Shown here piece after piece: positions 33,498 through 41,126 of a DNA stretch of 41,401 nt (positions are counted from its first letter, which is position 1; each line of letters starts with the position of its first letter). The position numbers and the translations under genes were made by a program. This DNA is from Caldilineaceae bacterium (GTDB lineage Bacteria; Chloroflexota; Anaerolineae; Caldilineales; Caldilineaceae), in assembly GCA_011523365.1 (NCBI GenBank), contig WTGY01000013.1, positions 1-41,401 of the forward strand. Direction: 5' to 3'. Under the pieces are notes generated by a model, which had not been told where the DNA came from, made no database searches, and worked only from the letters and a program-made list of their open reading frames with translations.

Positions 33498-34352
33498 ATG
33501 AAGATAGGCCATACTGGAATCACCTGGGGAATACCGGGGGATGTTGAGCAGGCGTATCGCGAGACTGCCGAACTGGGCTATCAGGGCTTTGAGACTTTTG
33601 CGTTCAAGATTCTCGAAATCGATGGGAGCGGGGCAGGTGGATACCGCGGCCTGGTCGACAGTTTTGGCATTCCAACCGCCGCGGCGTACTGCTACAAGGA
33701 GTGGATCAACCCGGAGACGGCAGCAGCCGATCTGGAGAGTGCCCAGCGGGAGGCTGACGCGCTGCGTGCGCTTCCCGGCGGCGAGACGCTGGTGCTGCAG
33801 GCGGGTCCGCGACCTGTGGAGGGCTATACTCCGGACCAGTTCCGGCGACTGGCCGATGCGCTGAATCAGATTGGAGAGTATTGCCATGGGAACGGACTGG
33901 CGGCGGGGCTGCACCCGCATACAGGGACGGCTATCGAGACTCGGGAAGATATCGACACGATCCTAGGGCTGGTGGATGCATCGTTGATCGGATTTGCGCC
34001 TGATACGGGGCAGATCGCCAAGGGGGGCAGCGATATTCTGGAGGTGATGCGCACATACCGGGACCGGATCGTCCACGTCCATCTGAAGGACTGGAACGGT
34101 AGCTACGAGCGGGACGGCGACGGTAAGGAGATCGACCGCAGCGGTTATGTGAACTACGAGCCGATCGGAAATGGTATTCTGCCGATGCCTGAGATCTTCG
34201 CCATACTGTCGGAGAACGGCGGCTTTGGCGGTTGGGTCAACGTCGAACTGGATGGAACGCCGCGGGCGCCTCGGGCGGCGCGAGAGGCGGCCAGGATGAG
34301 CCGGGCGTATCTTGAATCGGTGCTCGGTAGTGATGCCGCCTGGACTTCGTGA
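33498..34352 (+). CDS. IolE/inosose dehydratase-like TIM barrel protein
   Basis: The 284-residue protein starts after GTGAGGAGAGGACC. It resembles myo-inosose-2 dehydratase and related isomerases: LHPHTGTAIETREDIDTIL (about 137-155), IGFAPDTGQIAKGGSD with its metal-binding Asp, HVHLKDW with its His, and the last barrel strand GGWVNVELDGT with the Glu ligand. IolE removes water from 2-keto-inositol. The gene is separated from the SDR by 57 bp. With the preceding Gfo/Idh dehydrogenase this makes a cyclitol-oxidation/dehydration pair plausible, but IolD, IolC and IolB homologues are absent, so this is not a standard inositol operon. Confidence 0.83.
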   Translation: MKIGHTGITWGIPGDVEQAYRETAELGYQGFETFAFKILEIDGSGAGGYRGLVDSFGIPTAAAYCYKEWINPETAAADLESAQREADALRALPGGETLVLQAGPRPVEGYTPDQFRRLADALNQIGEYCHGNGLAAGLHPHTGTAIETREDIDTILGLVDASLIGFAPDTGQIAKGGSDILEVMRTYRDRIVHVHLKDWNGSYERDGDGKEIDRSGYVNYEPIGNGILPMPEIFAILSENGGFGGWVNVELDGTPRAPRAAREAARMSRAYLESVLGSDAAWTS

Positions 34353-34358
34353 GGAGCT

Positions 34359-34377
34359 AGGGGGAGATGGTCCCCCT
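34359..34377 (+). other. Small hairpin in the IolE-like / deaminase gap
   Basis: AGGGGGA (34359-34365) pairs with TCCCCCT (34371-34377) around a 5-nt loop. There is no T-tract. It may tune expression between the two genes. Confidence 0.3.
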
Positions 34378-34422
34378 TGGAAAAGGGTTTGAGCCTGGAG
34401 AAAGAGATAGCTGAAAACCGAC

Positions 34423-35397
34423 ATGAAGATGAGTTTTGTAGACGCCCTTAAAGAGGACAGTTGGGATGCGTTGCGGGCGGCTCCCAAAGTCGACCTGCAC
34501 TGCCACGCTTATTTCAGCACGCGCCGCCACAACCTGGAGGCACGCCTGGGTTGCAGGCTGGACCCTCCTCCAGAGAAGATGAATAAGCTGGGGGGCATGA
34601 TCGTGTACGCCATGGACGTTCTGGATCCCCACTTGCGAAATCGCGAGACCATCGAGTTCGTGGCGGAGTCTGCGCTTCGCGACGCGATCGGGGACGGTGT
34701 CGTTATGATGGAGATAAGCTTTGACATTCGACGTGCGGCGTACTATGAAGACGGTCTGACCGGGGTCGTGGGGCATCTGCGCGAGTTGGTCTCGCGTTTC
34801 CAGCCGCAGATTGAATTGCGCCCGGAGTTAGGCATTCCCCGTCAGGCCGCATCGGACCCGAAGCTGATGTCGCGGGCGCACGAGGCAATCGGGTTGGGCT
34901 TTTTCCAGTCGATCGACCTGTACGACCACCAGGAGGCGTGCGAGCCTGAGGATGTCGAATCACTCTATGCAGAGGCAAAGGCCGCGGGCATGAAGTTGAA
35001 GGCGCATGTCGGAGAGTTCGGGGGCGCGGAGGAGGTCCGGCGGACGGTTGAATTGCTTGAGTTGGATGAGGTACAGCACGGCATAGGCGCGGCGGAGTCG
35101 GTGGAGGTGATGCGCTGGCTGGCCGGGAACGGAATTCGACTGAATGTATGCCCGACGAGCAACGTGATGCTTGATGCGGTGCCTGACATGGCGAGTCACC
35201 CGATCCGGCTCCTGTTTGAAAACGGCGTGCCGGTGACGGTCAACTCTGACGACCCGATGATTTTCGACCAGAGCGTCACTGACGAATATCGGAACCTGTA
35301 CAGGGCAGGTGTTTTCAGCGCCGACGAGCTGGATGAAATCCGGCGGGCGTCGCTCAAGGGCGTCGTCAATCGGGTCGCCAACTGTCCTGAACTGTGA
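34423..35397 (+). CDS. Adenosine deaminase-family metal hydrolase
   Basis: The 324-residue amidohydrolase keeps every metal and catalytic position of the ADA family: H26 and H28 in LHCHAYFS, H195 and E198 in AHVGEFGG, H219 in VQHGIG, and D276-D277 in NSDDPMIF. The CPTSN segment (about 243-247) is also typical. Family members deaminate adenosine, adenine or other aminated purine-like compounds. The HVGE (for HAGE) and the short N-terminal part around residues 30-60 (STRRHNLEARLG) resemble adenosine-deaminase-like proteins of unknown substrate. In this cluster the target may be a modified nucleoside or another amino compound. No strong ribosome binding site is seen. Confidence 0.9.
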   Translation: MKMSFVDALKEDSWDALRAAPKVDLHCHAYFSTRRHNLEARLGCRLDPPPEKMNKLGGMIVYAMDVLDPHLRNRETIEFVAESALRDAIGDGVVMMEISFDIRRAAYYEDGLTGVVGHLRELVSRFQPQIELRPELGIPRQAASDPKLMSRAHEAIGLGFFQSIDLYDHQEACEPEDVESLYAEAKAAGMKLKAHVGEFGGAEEVRRTVELLELDEVQHGIGAAESVEVMRWLAGNGIRLNVCPTSNVMLDAVPDMASHPIRLLFENGVPVTVNSDDPMIFDQSVTDEYRNLYRAGVFSADELDEIRRASLKGVVNRVANCPEL

Positions 35398-35488
35398 TAG
35401 GCTACCCTCAGTAGGTAACCCCCACACCCACCAGCGGTCACCTGACAGTCCCTACATTTCCCAAATCGCACAGAGGAGAAATACGGTC

Positions 35489-35809
35489 ATGTATGTCATC
35501 ATTGCCCCGTTGAAGATCAAGGAAGAGTATACGGAACGGTTCATTGAAGAGATATTGCTGGACGCTCAGGGTTCGGTGGCGCATGAGCCCGGTTGTCTGC
35601 GATTTGACGTAATCCGGGATGGCGACGATCCGAACACGATCTGGCTGTACGAGGTCTATGAGGACGAAGCCGCGTTCCAGGCGCACATGCAGACGCCCCA
35701 CTTCATCAGGTGGCGGGATACAACCGAGGACTGGGTGGCTGAGCGACCTGAGGTCAGAACGATTGGGGGTTCTGTGCTGTGGCCGCCACGCGCAGACTGG
35801 GACAAATAG
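35489..35809 (+). CDS. Antibiotic biosynthesis monooxygenase (ABM) domain protein
   Basis: The ATG at 35489 follows AGAGGAGAAATACGGTC and gives 106 residues, the usual single-domain length. The ferredoxin-like ABM fold is evident: YVIIAPLKIKEEYTERFIEEI, EPGCLRFDVIRDGDDPNTIWLYEVYEDEAAFQAHMQTPHF. Members are cofactor-free monooxygenases acting on quinones, or LsrG-like isomerases. The strand CLRFDVIRD and the segment YEDEAAFQAHMQTPHF resemble the LsrG/YgiN group. The deaminase gene is 91 bp upstream and the first gamma-glutamyltransferase 56 bp downstream. Confidence 0.87.
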   Translation: MYVIIAPLKIKEEYTERFIEEILLDAQGSVAHEPGCLRFDVIRDGDDPNTIWLYEVYEDEAAFQAHMQTPHFIRWRDTTEDWVAERPEVRTIGGSVLWPPRADWDK

Positions 35810-35865
35810 CGCTACGCTACGCACGCCAAGAGTTGGTCAATTGCCAGCGCATGGGGAGGAAGACG

Positions 35866-37602
35866 ATGTCCTTTACAACACGGCCAGTCTTCATGGGCCG
35901 CCACGGTGTGGTCACAGCGGGACATTACCTGGCGGCGGAGGCCGGCGCCCGCATGCTCGATAGAGGGGGCAATGCGATCGATGCCGGTGTGGCGGCCGGT
36001 CTTGCGCTCAACGTGCTTGAGCCGCAGTCGAACGGCATCGGCGGCGAGGTGCCGATCCTGATCTATAGCGCGCGGCAGAATCAGGTGTACGCCATTAACG
36101 GACAGGGTTACGCGCCCAAGGCGGCGACGATAGCGTGGTTCAGGGCGCAGGGCATCAAAATCATACCGGGCGATGGGTTTCTGCCGGCGACTGTGCCAGG
36201 GGCGTTTGGCTCGTGGACGACCGCACTGCAACTGTTTGGGCGTTTGCGGCTCAGGGATGTATTGGAGCCGACGATCGAGCTGACGGAAGAAGGGTTTCCG
36301 GTCTACCCGGGGTTGCACGGTTCACTGGCCAATCTCAAGGAGAAATTCGAAAACGAATGGCCCAGTTCGGCACGGGCTTATCTGCCGAACGGGCGGGCGC
36401 CGGAGGTGGGCGAGATTCTGGCCAATCCGGACTGGGCGGGGACGTTCAAGGCAACGGTTGACGCCGAGATACGCAACAGTCACCTTGGTCGTGAGGCGGG
36501 GATTGTCGCGGCCCGCGACTATTTTTACAAAGGGCCCGTCGGCGAAAAGATCGTCGCATTCCAGCGGGATACGAAAGTGCGCGACGCCAGCGGTCAGTGC
36601 AACGCCGGCCTGCTGGCGGAAGCCGATTTTCACGACTACATCACCAAGGTGGAGACGCCGGTCACGTTCAACTATCGCGGTTATGATGTGCACAAGTGTA
36701 ACACCTGGTGCCAGGGGCCCGTCTTCCTGCAGCAGCTGGCGCTGCTCGAAGGTTATGAACTCGGCGCGTTCGAGCACAATTCAGCCGACTACATCCACAC
36801 CGTGGTCGAAGCGTCCAAGCTGGCATTTGCCGACCGTGAACAGTATTATGGCGACCCGGATTTTGTGGACGTGCCGCTAGATCGCCTGCTATCGAAGGCG
36901 TATGCGTCCGCTCGCCGGGAACTGATAGACGCGCAGCGGGCGTCGCTGGAATTGCGACCGGGCGATGCCCCCGCCAGCACGCCCACTCATGCGGAAGCTG
37001 ATCCGAACGTCTACACGGGGGATACGACGCACGCCGATGCAGTTGATCACGAGGGTAATTTGTTCGCGGCGACGCCCAGCGGCGGCTGGATACCCTCTTC
37101 GCCGGTGATCGAAGGCTTGGGGTTCCCGTTGGGGACGCGGGGGCAGATGTTTTACCTGGACCCGAAGCACGCCAACGCGCTCGTGCCGCGCAAACGGCCG
37201 CGTACTACGCTAACGCCATCGCTGGCGACAAAGGACGGTGAACCGTTCATGGCTTTCGGCACGCCAGGCGGCGATAGCCAGGACCAGTGGACACTGCAAT
37301 TCTTCCTCAATGTTATCGACTTCGGCATGAACCTGCAAGAGGCGATTGATGCGGCAAGCTTCCACACCAACCACTTCCCCAACTCCTTTTATCCGCACAA
37401 TTCCAAGCCAGGCAGCCTTACGCTGGAGGCGCGCATCCCTGAATCTGTGCGCGACAAGCTCGCAGAGCGCGGCCACAAGGTAACGGTGGGCGGGGCGTGG
37501 AACCACGGCAAGGTGCTTGCCATCACTTTCGACCCGAAGAGCGGTCTTATCTCTGCCGGCGCGTCGCCGCGTGGGCAGATCGGGTATGCTATGGGGCGGT
37601 GA
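35866..37602 (+). CDS. Gamma-glutamyltransferase-family Ntn hydrolase (first of two)
   Basis: The ATG at 35866 with GGGGAGGAAG upstream gives 578 residues. The proenzyme is expected to cleave itself before the nucleophile Thr in the GDTTHADAVDHEGN segment (T387-T388-H389), making two subunits. Glutamate-binding regions include RGGNAIDAGVAAGLALNVLEPQSNGIGGE and TPSLATKDGEPFMAFGTPGGDSQDQW. GGTs hydrolyse or transfer gamma-glutamyl groups; related enzymes act on cephalosporin side chains or other amides. There is no signal peptide, so action appears cytoplasmic. A second, clearly different copy follows 75 bp later. Confidence 0.92.
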   Translation: MSFTTRPVFMGRHGVVTAGHYLAAEAGARMLDRGGNAIDAGVAAGLALNVLEPQSNGIGGEVPILIYSARQNQVYAINGQGYAPKAATIAWFRAQGIKIIPGDGFLPATVPGAFGSWTTALQLFGRLRLRDVLEPTIELTEEGFPVYPGLHGSLANLKEKFENEWPSSARAYLPNGRAPEVGEILANPDWAGTFKATVDAEIRNSHLGREAGIVAARDYFYKGPVGEKIVAFQRDTKVRDASGQCNAGLLAEADFHDYITKVETPVTFNYRGYDVHKCNTWCQGPVFLQQLALLEGYELGAFEHNSADYIHTVVEASKLAFADREQYYGDPDFVDVPLDRLLSKAYASARRELIDAQRASLELRPGDAPASTPTHAEADPNVYTGDTTHADAVDHEGNLFAATPSGGWIPSSPVIEGLGFPLGTRGQMFYLDPKHANALVPRKRPRTTLTPSLATKDGEPFMAFGTPGGDSQDQWTLQFFLNVIDFGMNLQEAIDAASFHTNHFPNSFYPHNSKPGSLTLEARIPESVRDKLAERGHKVTVGGAWNHGKVLAITFDPKSGLISAGASPRGQIGYAMGR

Positions 37603-37606
37603 AGGG

Positions 37607-37630
37607 CAGTAATCAGTTGTCAGTTGTTAG
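37607..37630 (+). repeat. Heptamer tandem repeat, site C
   Basis: Three 7-bp units, CAGTAAT, CAGTTGT, CAGTTGT, followed by TAG, begin 5 bp after the stop codon of the first gamma-glutamyltransferase. It shares the YAGTNNT consensus with sites A and B. Confidence 0.65.
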
Positions 37631-37677
37631 AAGTGGCAGACACCCAATGATGCTTTTTTAATAGTTGGAGGTGAGGA

Positions 37678-39315
37678 ATGCAATCGCCACACGGTATTAC
37701 GGCTTCGGCGTTTCGCCCGTCGGTGATGGGCAGGAACGGGATGGTTGCGTCTGGGCATGCCCTGGCTTCGCAGGCGGGAATACAGGCGCTGATGGCCGGA
37801 GGCAATGCGGTGGACGCGGCCATTGCTACGGCGGCCGCGCTGGGCGTGGTCGAACCGGCGGGCTCCGGTGTCGGCGGCGACGGCTTTATTATGATCTATT
37901 GGGCGGAGACCGGGGAGGTCTCGGCGGTGAACGCGACCGGCCCGGCGCCTAGTTCGGCGACGCGCGAGCGCTATCTGGCAGATGGCGGCATCCCGATGAA
38001 GGGGATCAGGAGCGTTTCTGTGCCCGGCCTGGTGGACGGCTGGTTGCTAGCGCATGAGCGCTATGGTGCGCTGCCGCTGGAAAAGGTCTTCCGGCCCGCG
38101 ATTTCATTGTGTGAGGACGGGTTCCCGGTCAGCCATCTGCTGGCGGAACAGATACGGGGAGAACATGGGCGTTTTGCGGCGGACCCGCACACGCGGGCTG
38201 TCTACACGGATGATGGTGAGCCTATCCCGACTGGCTCATTGCTATGTAACCGCAACCTCGGTACGACGCTGCGCAAGATCGCGCAAGATGGCCGCAAGAC
38301 ACTCTATGAGGGCGAGATCGCGAGGGCTATCGCCGATTACAGTCGAGCCCACGACGGCTTCTTGACCGAAGAGGACCTGGGCAACTTTCACGCGCATTGG
38401 GCAGAGCCGATCCACGTAGGCTATCGCGGCTACGAGGTCTACGAGATGCCGCCCAATTCGAGCGGACATATTCTGTTGCAGGAGCTGAATATTGTTGAAT
38501 TGTTCGACTTGCAGACCATGGGATGCAACACTGCCGAAAGTATCCATTTGATGGTGGAGGCGAAGAAACTGGCATTCGCCGACCGAGAGAAGTATATGGC
38601 GGACCCGGAGTGGGTCGATATTCCGATGGAGGGGATGCTATCGAAGTCGTATGCGGCTGAGCAGGCCGAGCGAATCGATATGGGGCGCGCTGCCGTCGAT
38701 GTCGCGGCCGGCGGACCGGAAGCGCACGAAGACACTACCTGCTTTTGTACAGCGGATCGAGCGGGAAATCTGGTCTGCATTCTCCAGAGTATCCAGTCGG
38801 GCTTCGGTTCGAGCCTGATCGCGGGTGAGACGGGCATCTTGCTCAACAACCGCATGACCTACTGGCACCTGGAGGAGGGGCACGCGAACTGCCTGATGCC
38901 GGGCAAACGTGTGCGCCATACGATGAACCCTGTCATCGTGACGAAGGATGGCAGGCCGGTGTTGACTTGTGGAACGCCGGGTGCGGATACGCAGGTGCAG
39001 ACGAATCTGCAGCTTGTTACGCATATGCTCGATTTCGGGATGACGCCGCAGGAGGCGGTTGCGGCGCCGCGGTGGCGGAGTTTGCAGAACCCGATGGAAT
39101 CGACGATCCCGCACGTGTGCTCCAACAACCTGCAGGTGGAGGACCGCTTTCCGGAGGAGATGCGGGAGGAACTGGCGCGGAGAGGGCACGAGCTCGAGAT
39201 GGTGGGCGACTGGGGCGGGCCGGGCAGTGCGCAGGCCATCATGGTGCATCCGGAGTCCGGAGCGCTGATTGGCGGCTCCGACCCGCGGCGGGACGGGTAC
39301 ACGGTCGGGTATTAG
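37678..39315 (+). CDS. Gamma-glutamyltransferase-family Ntn hydrolase (second of two)
   Basis: The ATG follows GGAGGTGAGGA. The 545-residue protein keeps the GGT layout: GGNAVDAAIATAAALGVVEPAGSGVGGDGF, RSVSVPGLVDGW, PPNSSGHILLQELNIVE, MVEAKKLAFADREKYMADP and TMNPVIVTKDGRPVLTCGTPGADTQVQ. The nucleophile region reads EDTTCFCTADRAGN (T353-T354, then C355 where the first copy has His). It is more distant from the first GGT than a recent duplicate would be. No signal peptide is seen. The protein should be a cytoplasmic amidase/transferase of this superfamily with its own specificity. Confidence 0.92.
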   Translation: MQSPHGITASAFRPSVMGRNGMVASGHALASQAGIQALMAGGNAVDAAIATAAALGVVEPAGSGVGGDGFIMIYWAETGEVSAVNATGPAPSSATRERYLADGGIPMKGIRSVSVPGLVDGWLLAHERYGALPLEKVFRPAISLCEDGFPVSHLLAEQIRGEHGRFAADPHTRAVYTDDGEPIPTGSLLCNRNLGTTLRKIAQDGRKTLYEGEIARAIADYSRAHDGFLTEEDLGNFHAHWAEPIHVGYRGYEVYEMPPNSSGHILLQELNIVELFDLQTMGCNTAESIHLMVEAKKLAFADREKYMADPEWVDIPMEGMLSKSYAAEQAERIDMGRAAVDVAAGGPEAHEDTTCFCTADRAGNLVCILQSIQSGFGSSLIAGETGILLNNRMTYWHLEEGHANCLMPGKRVRHTMNPVIVTKDGRPVLTCGTPGADTQVQTNLQLVTHMLDFGMTPQEAVAAPRWRSLQNPMESTIPHVCSNNLQVEDRFPEEMREELARRGHELEMVGDWGGPGSAQAIMVHPESGALIGGSDPRRDGYTVGY

Positions 39316-39707
39316 GTTTGGTTGGTATTTTGGGAAGTGCGCTCAGAATTCAACAGGAAGGGCCAATCGATCCGCGAAGGCACGCGAAGGGGCGCGAAGA
39401 ACACCAGAGGCATATTGGATTTTCTTTGCGCGGTTGCGCGGCACCGTGCGGAGGAGCAATTTGCTGAGGCACATTGCTCCTCTGACAATTGTCAACGGGC
39501 CCCAAGCTGGCATACATTTGAGGTGGTCAACGCTATTGGAATGCACAGTTTGGGCGAAGTTACGTCGTGAATTCTGCGGGATGGAGTGCATTCCACGCGA
39601 GATCTTCAGGTTCTTCCTTTCACCTAACAGTTCCTACGTAAATCGAGAAGTCTCCTGGGTACCGCTTTCCGGGGCCTAACAGTTTCTGCACGAGAGGAAT
39701 TATTGCT
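39316..39707. other. Intergenic region with two perfect inverted repeats
   Basis: This 392-bp gap has no credible gene. GAGGAGCAAT (39451-39460) pairs with 39473-39482 (10 bp, 12-nt loop). TGGAATGCAC (39537-39546) pairs with 39586-39595 (10 bp, 39-nt loop). Just upstream are short CGCGAAGG / GGCGCGAAG-type tandem-like bases (about 39375-39400). The stretch may be decayed repeat or mobile-element DNA; neither hairpin has a T-tract. Confidence 0.5.
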
Positions 39708-41126
39708 GTGTCTACTCCCAACATTTTGTTTCTAATGACCGACCAGATGCAGGGGCGCGTGCTGGAGCCGGACAATCCGTGCCAGACGCCGCATCTGGAC
39801 CGGCTGGCGGCGAGAGGGGTGCGATTTCGCCGGGCGTATACGCCGAACGCGGTGTGCTCGCCGGCGCGCGCCAGCCTGATGACCGGTCTGCTGCCGCATA
39901 ATCACGGTGTGCTGTATGTTGTGCACACGGTTGACGACGATCAGGCGGTGCTGCGCACGCAACATCCGCACTGGGCGGAGCGGCTGACGGAAGCCGGTTA
40001 CCGCACCGGCTATTTCGGCAAATGGCATGTGGAGCGTTCGAACGAGCTTTCCCAATTCGGCTGGCAGCAACAGGGAGGGCTGGCCATGCGCCAGGACTGG
40101 GACTCGGTCAATTTTTCGTTGGAGCGATTTCTGGAGAGCCCGCCCGGTTATGAGCCGAACCGCTTCTACGGCGTCTGTGACCGGCCGGCCGGTGAGCGCG
40201 GGATGGGCAAAAAGACGGACGAGGCGCTGGGTTTTCTCGACACGGCTTTGGAGGAGGACGCGTCCTGGTGCTGTTTTGTCAGTTTCACCGAACCGCATGA
40301 CCCGTTTTTCTGCCACGAGGAGACGTTTGCGCAGTATGACGTAGACTCGATTCCGCTGCAGCCGAACGTCCACAACGATTTGAGCGGGCAGCCGAATCTG
40401 TACAAGCGGTCAGCGCAGGCGTGGAGCGACTGGACGGACCGTGAACACCGGGAGGCGGCGGCCTGTTACTATGCCTCGATCAGCGAGATCGACGAGCAGT
40501 TCGGGCGTCTGCTGGCGCGGGTGGAACGCGCTGGGCAGCTTGACAACACGATCGTGGTGCTGACATCGGACCACGGGGATTTTCTGGGCGCGCACGGGTT
40601 GTATTGCAAGAATATCGGCGCGTTTGAAGAGGCGTACAACATTCCCCTGGTGGTGGCGGGGCCGGGCGCGGCGGAGGCGGAGGTGAGCGACGCCCGCGTC
40701 GGTCTGCAGGATGTGGGCCAGACACTGCTGGAGCTGGTGGGAGCGCAGCCGCTAGGGGAGATCGACGGGCGCTCTTTCGCGCCTGTGCTGGCCAGTCCGC
40801 AGGACACATCGGATTATCAGCAGGGTTTTGCCGAATACTTTGGCGGGCGATATATTATCAGCCAGCGGCTGCTATGGGACGGTGACTGGAAGTTCGTCCA
40901 CAACGGCTTCGATTATGACGAGCTTTACGATCTGGCCGCAGATCCCTTTGAGATGAACAATCTGGCGCAAGATCCGGCGCATGCCGAGAGATTGGGGGCG
41001 ATGACGCGGCAGATGTGGGAGATTGTGGTTGAGTCGGGGGACCACAGTCTCTTCAACACGCAATATGCGTCGATGCGGATGGCAGCCGTAGGGCCGGGTC
41101 GTTCTGATTTTTCATTTTTGGGATAG
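39708..41126 (+). CDS. Sulfatase (alkaline phosphatase superfamily, CSPAR signature)
   Basis: The start is a GTG preceded by GAGAGGAATTATTGCT. The 472-residue enzyme carries the classical formylglycine motif C50-S-P-A-R (NAVCSPARASLMTG). Metal-site residues are near MTDQMQ (D12) and in LTSDHGDFLGAHGLYCKN; the active-site lysine/histidine segment is YFGKWHVE. The C-terminus DWKFVHNGFDYDELYDLAADPFEMNNLAQDP is typical of bacterial polysaccharide sulfatases. No signal peptide is visible, so cytoplasmic desulfation of an imported compound is likely. A formylglycine-generating enzyme must be encoded elsewhere. It differs from the other sulfatase (CIPGR) in length and signature. Confidence 0.94.
   Translation: MSTPNILFLMTDQMQGRVLEPDNPCQTPHLDRLAARGVRFRRAYTPNAVCSPARASLMTGLLPHNHGVLYVVHTVDDDQAVLRTQHPHWAERLTEAGYRTGYFGKWHVERSNELSQFGWQQQGGLAMRQDWDSVNFSLERFLESPPGYEPNRFYGVCDRPAGERGMGKKTDEALGFLDTALEEDASWCCFVSFTEPHDPFFCHEETFAQYDVDSIPLQPNVHNDLSGQPNLYKRSAQAWSDWTDREHREAAACYYASISEIDEQFGRLLARVERAGQLDNTIVVLTSDHGDFLGAHGLYCKNIGAFEEAYNIPLVVAGPGAAEAEVSDARVGLQDVGQTLLELVGAQPLGEIDGRSFAPVLASPQDTSDYQQGFAEYFGGRYIISQRLLWDGDWKFVHNGFDYDELYDLAADPFEMNNLAQDPAHAERLGAMTRQMWEIVVESGDHSLFNTQYASMRMAAVGPGRSDFSFLG

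Noticed and set aside
30447..34352. A standard inositol (iol) catabolic operon
   Set aside because: An IolE-like barrel, a Gfo/Idh protein and an SDR are present, but IolD, IolC, IolB and IolJ are not; naming the genes iol would overstate the evidence.
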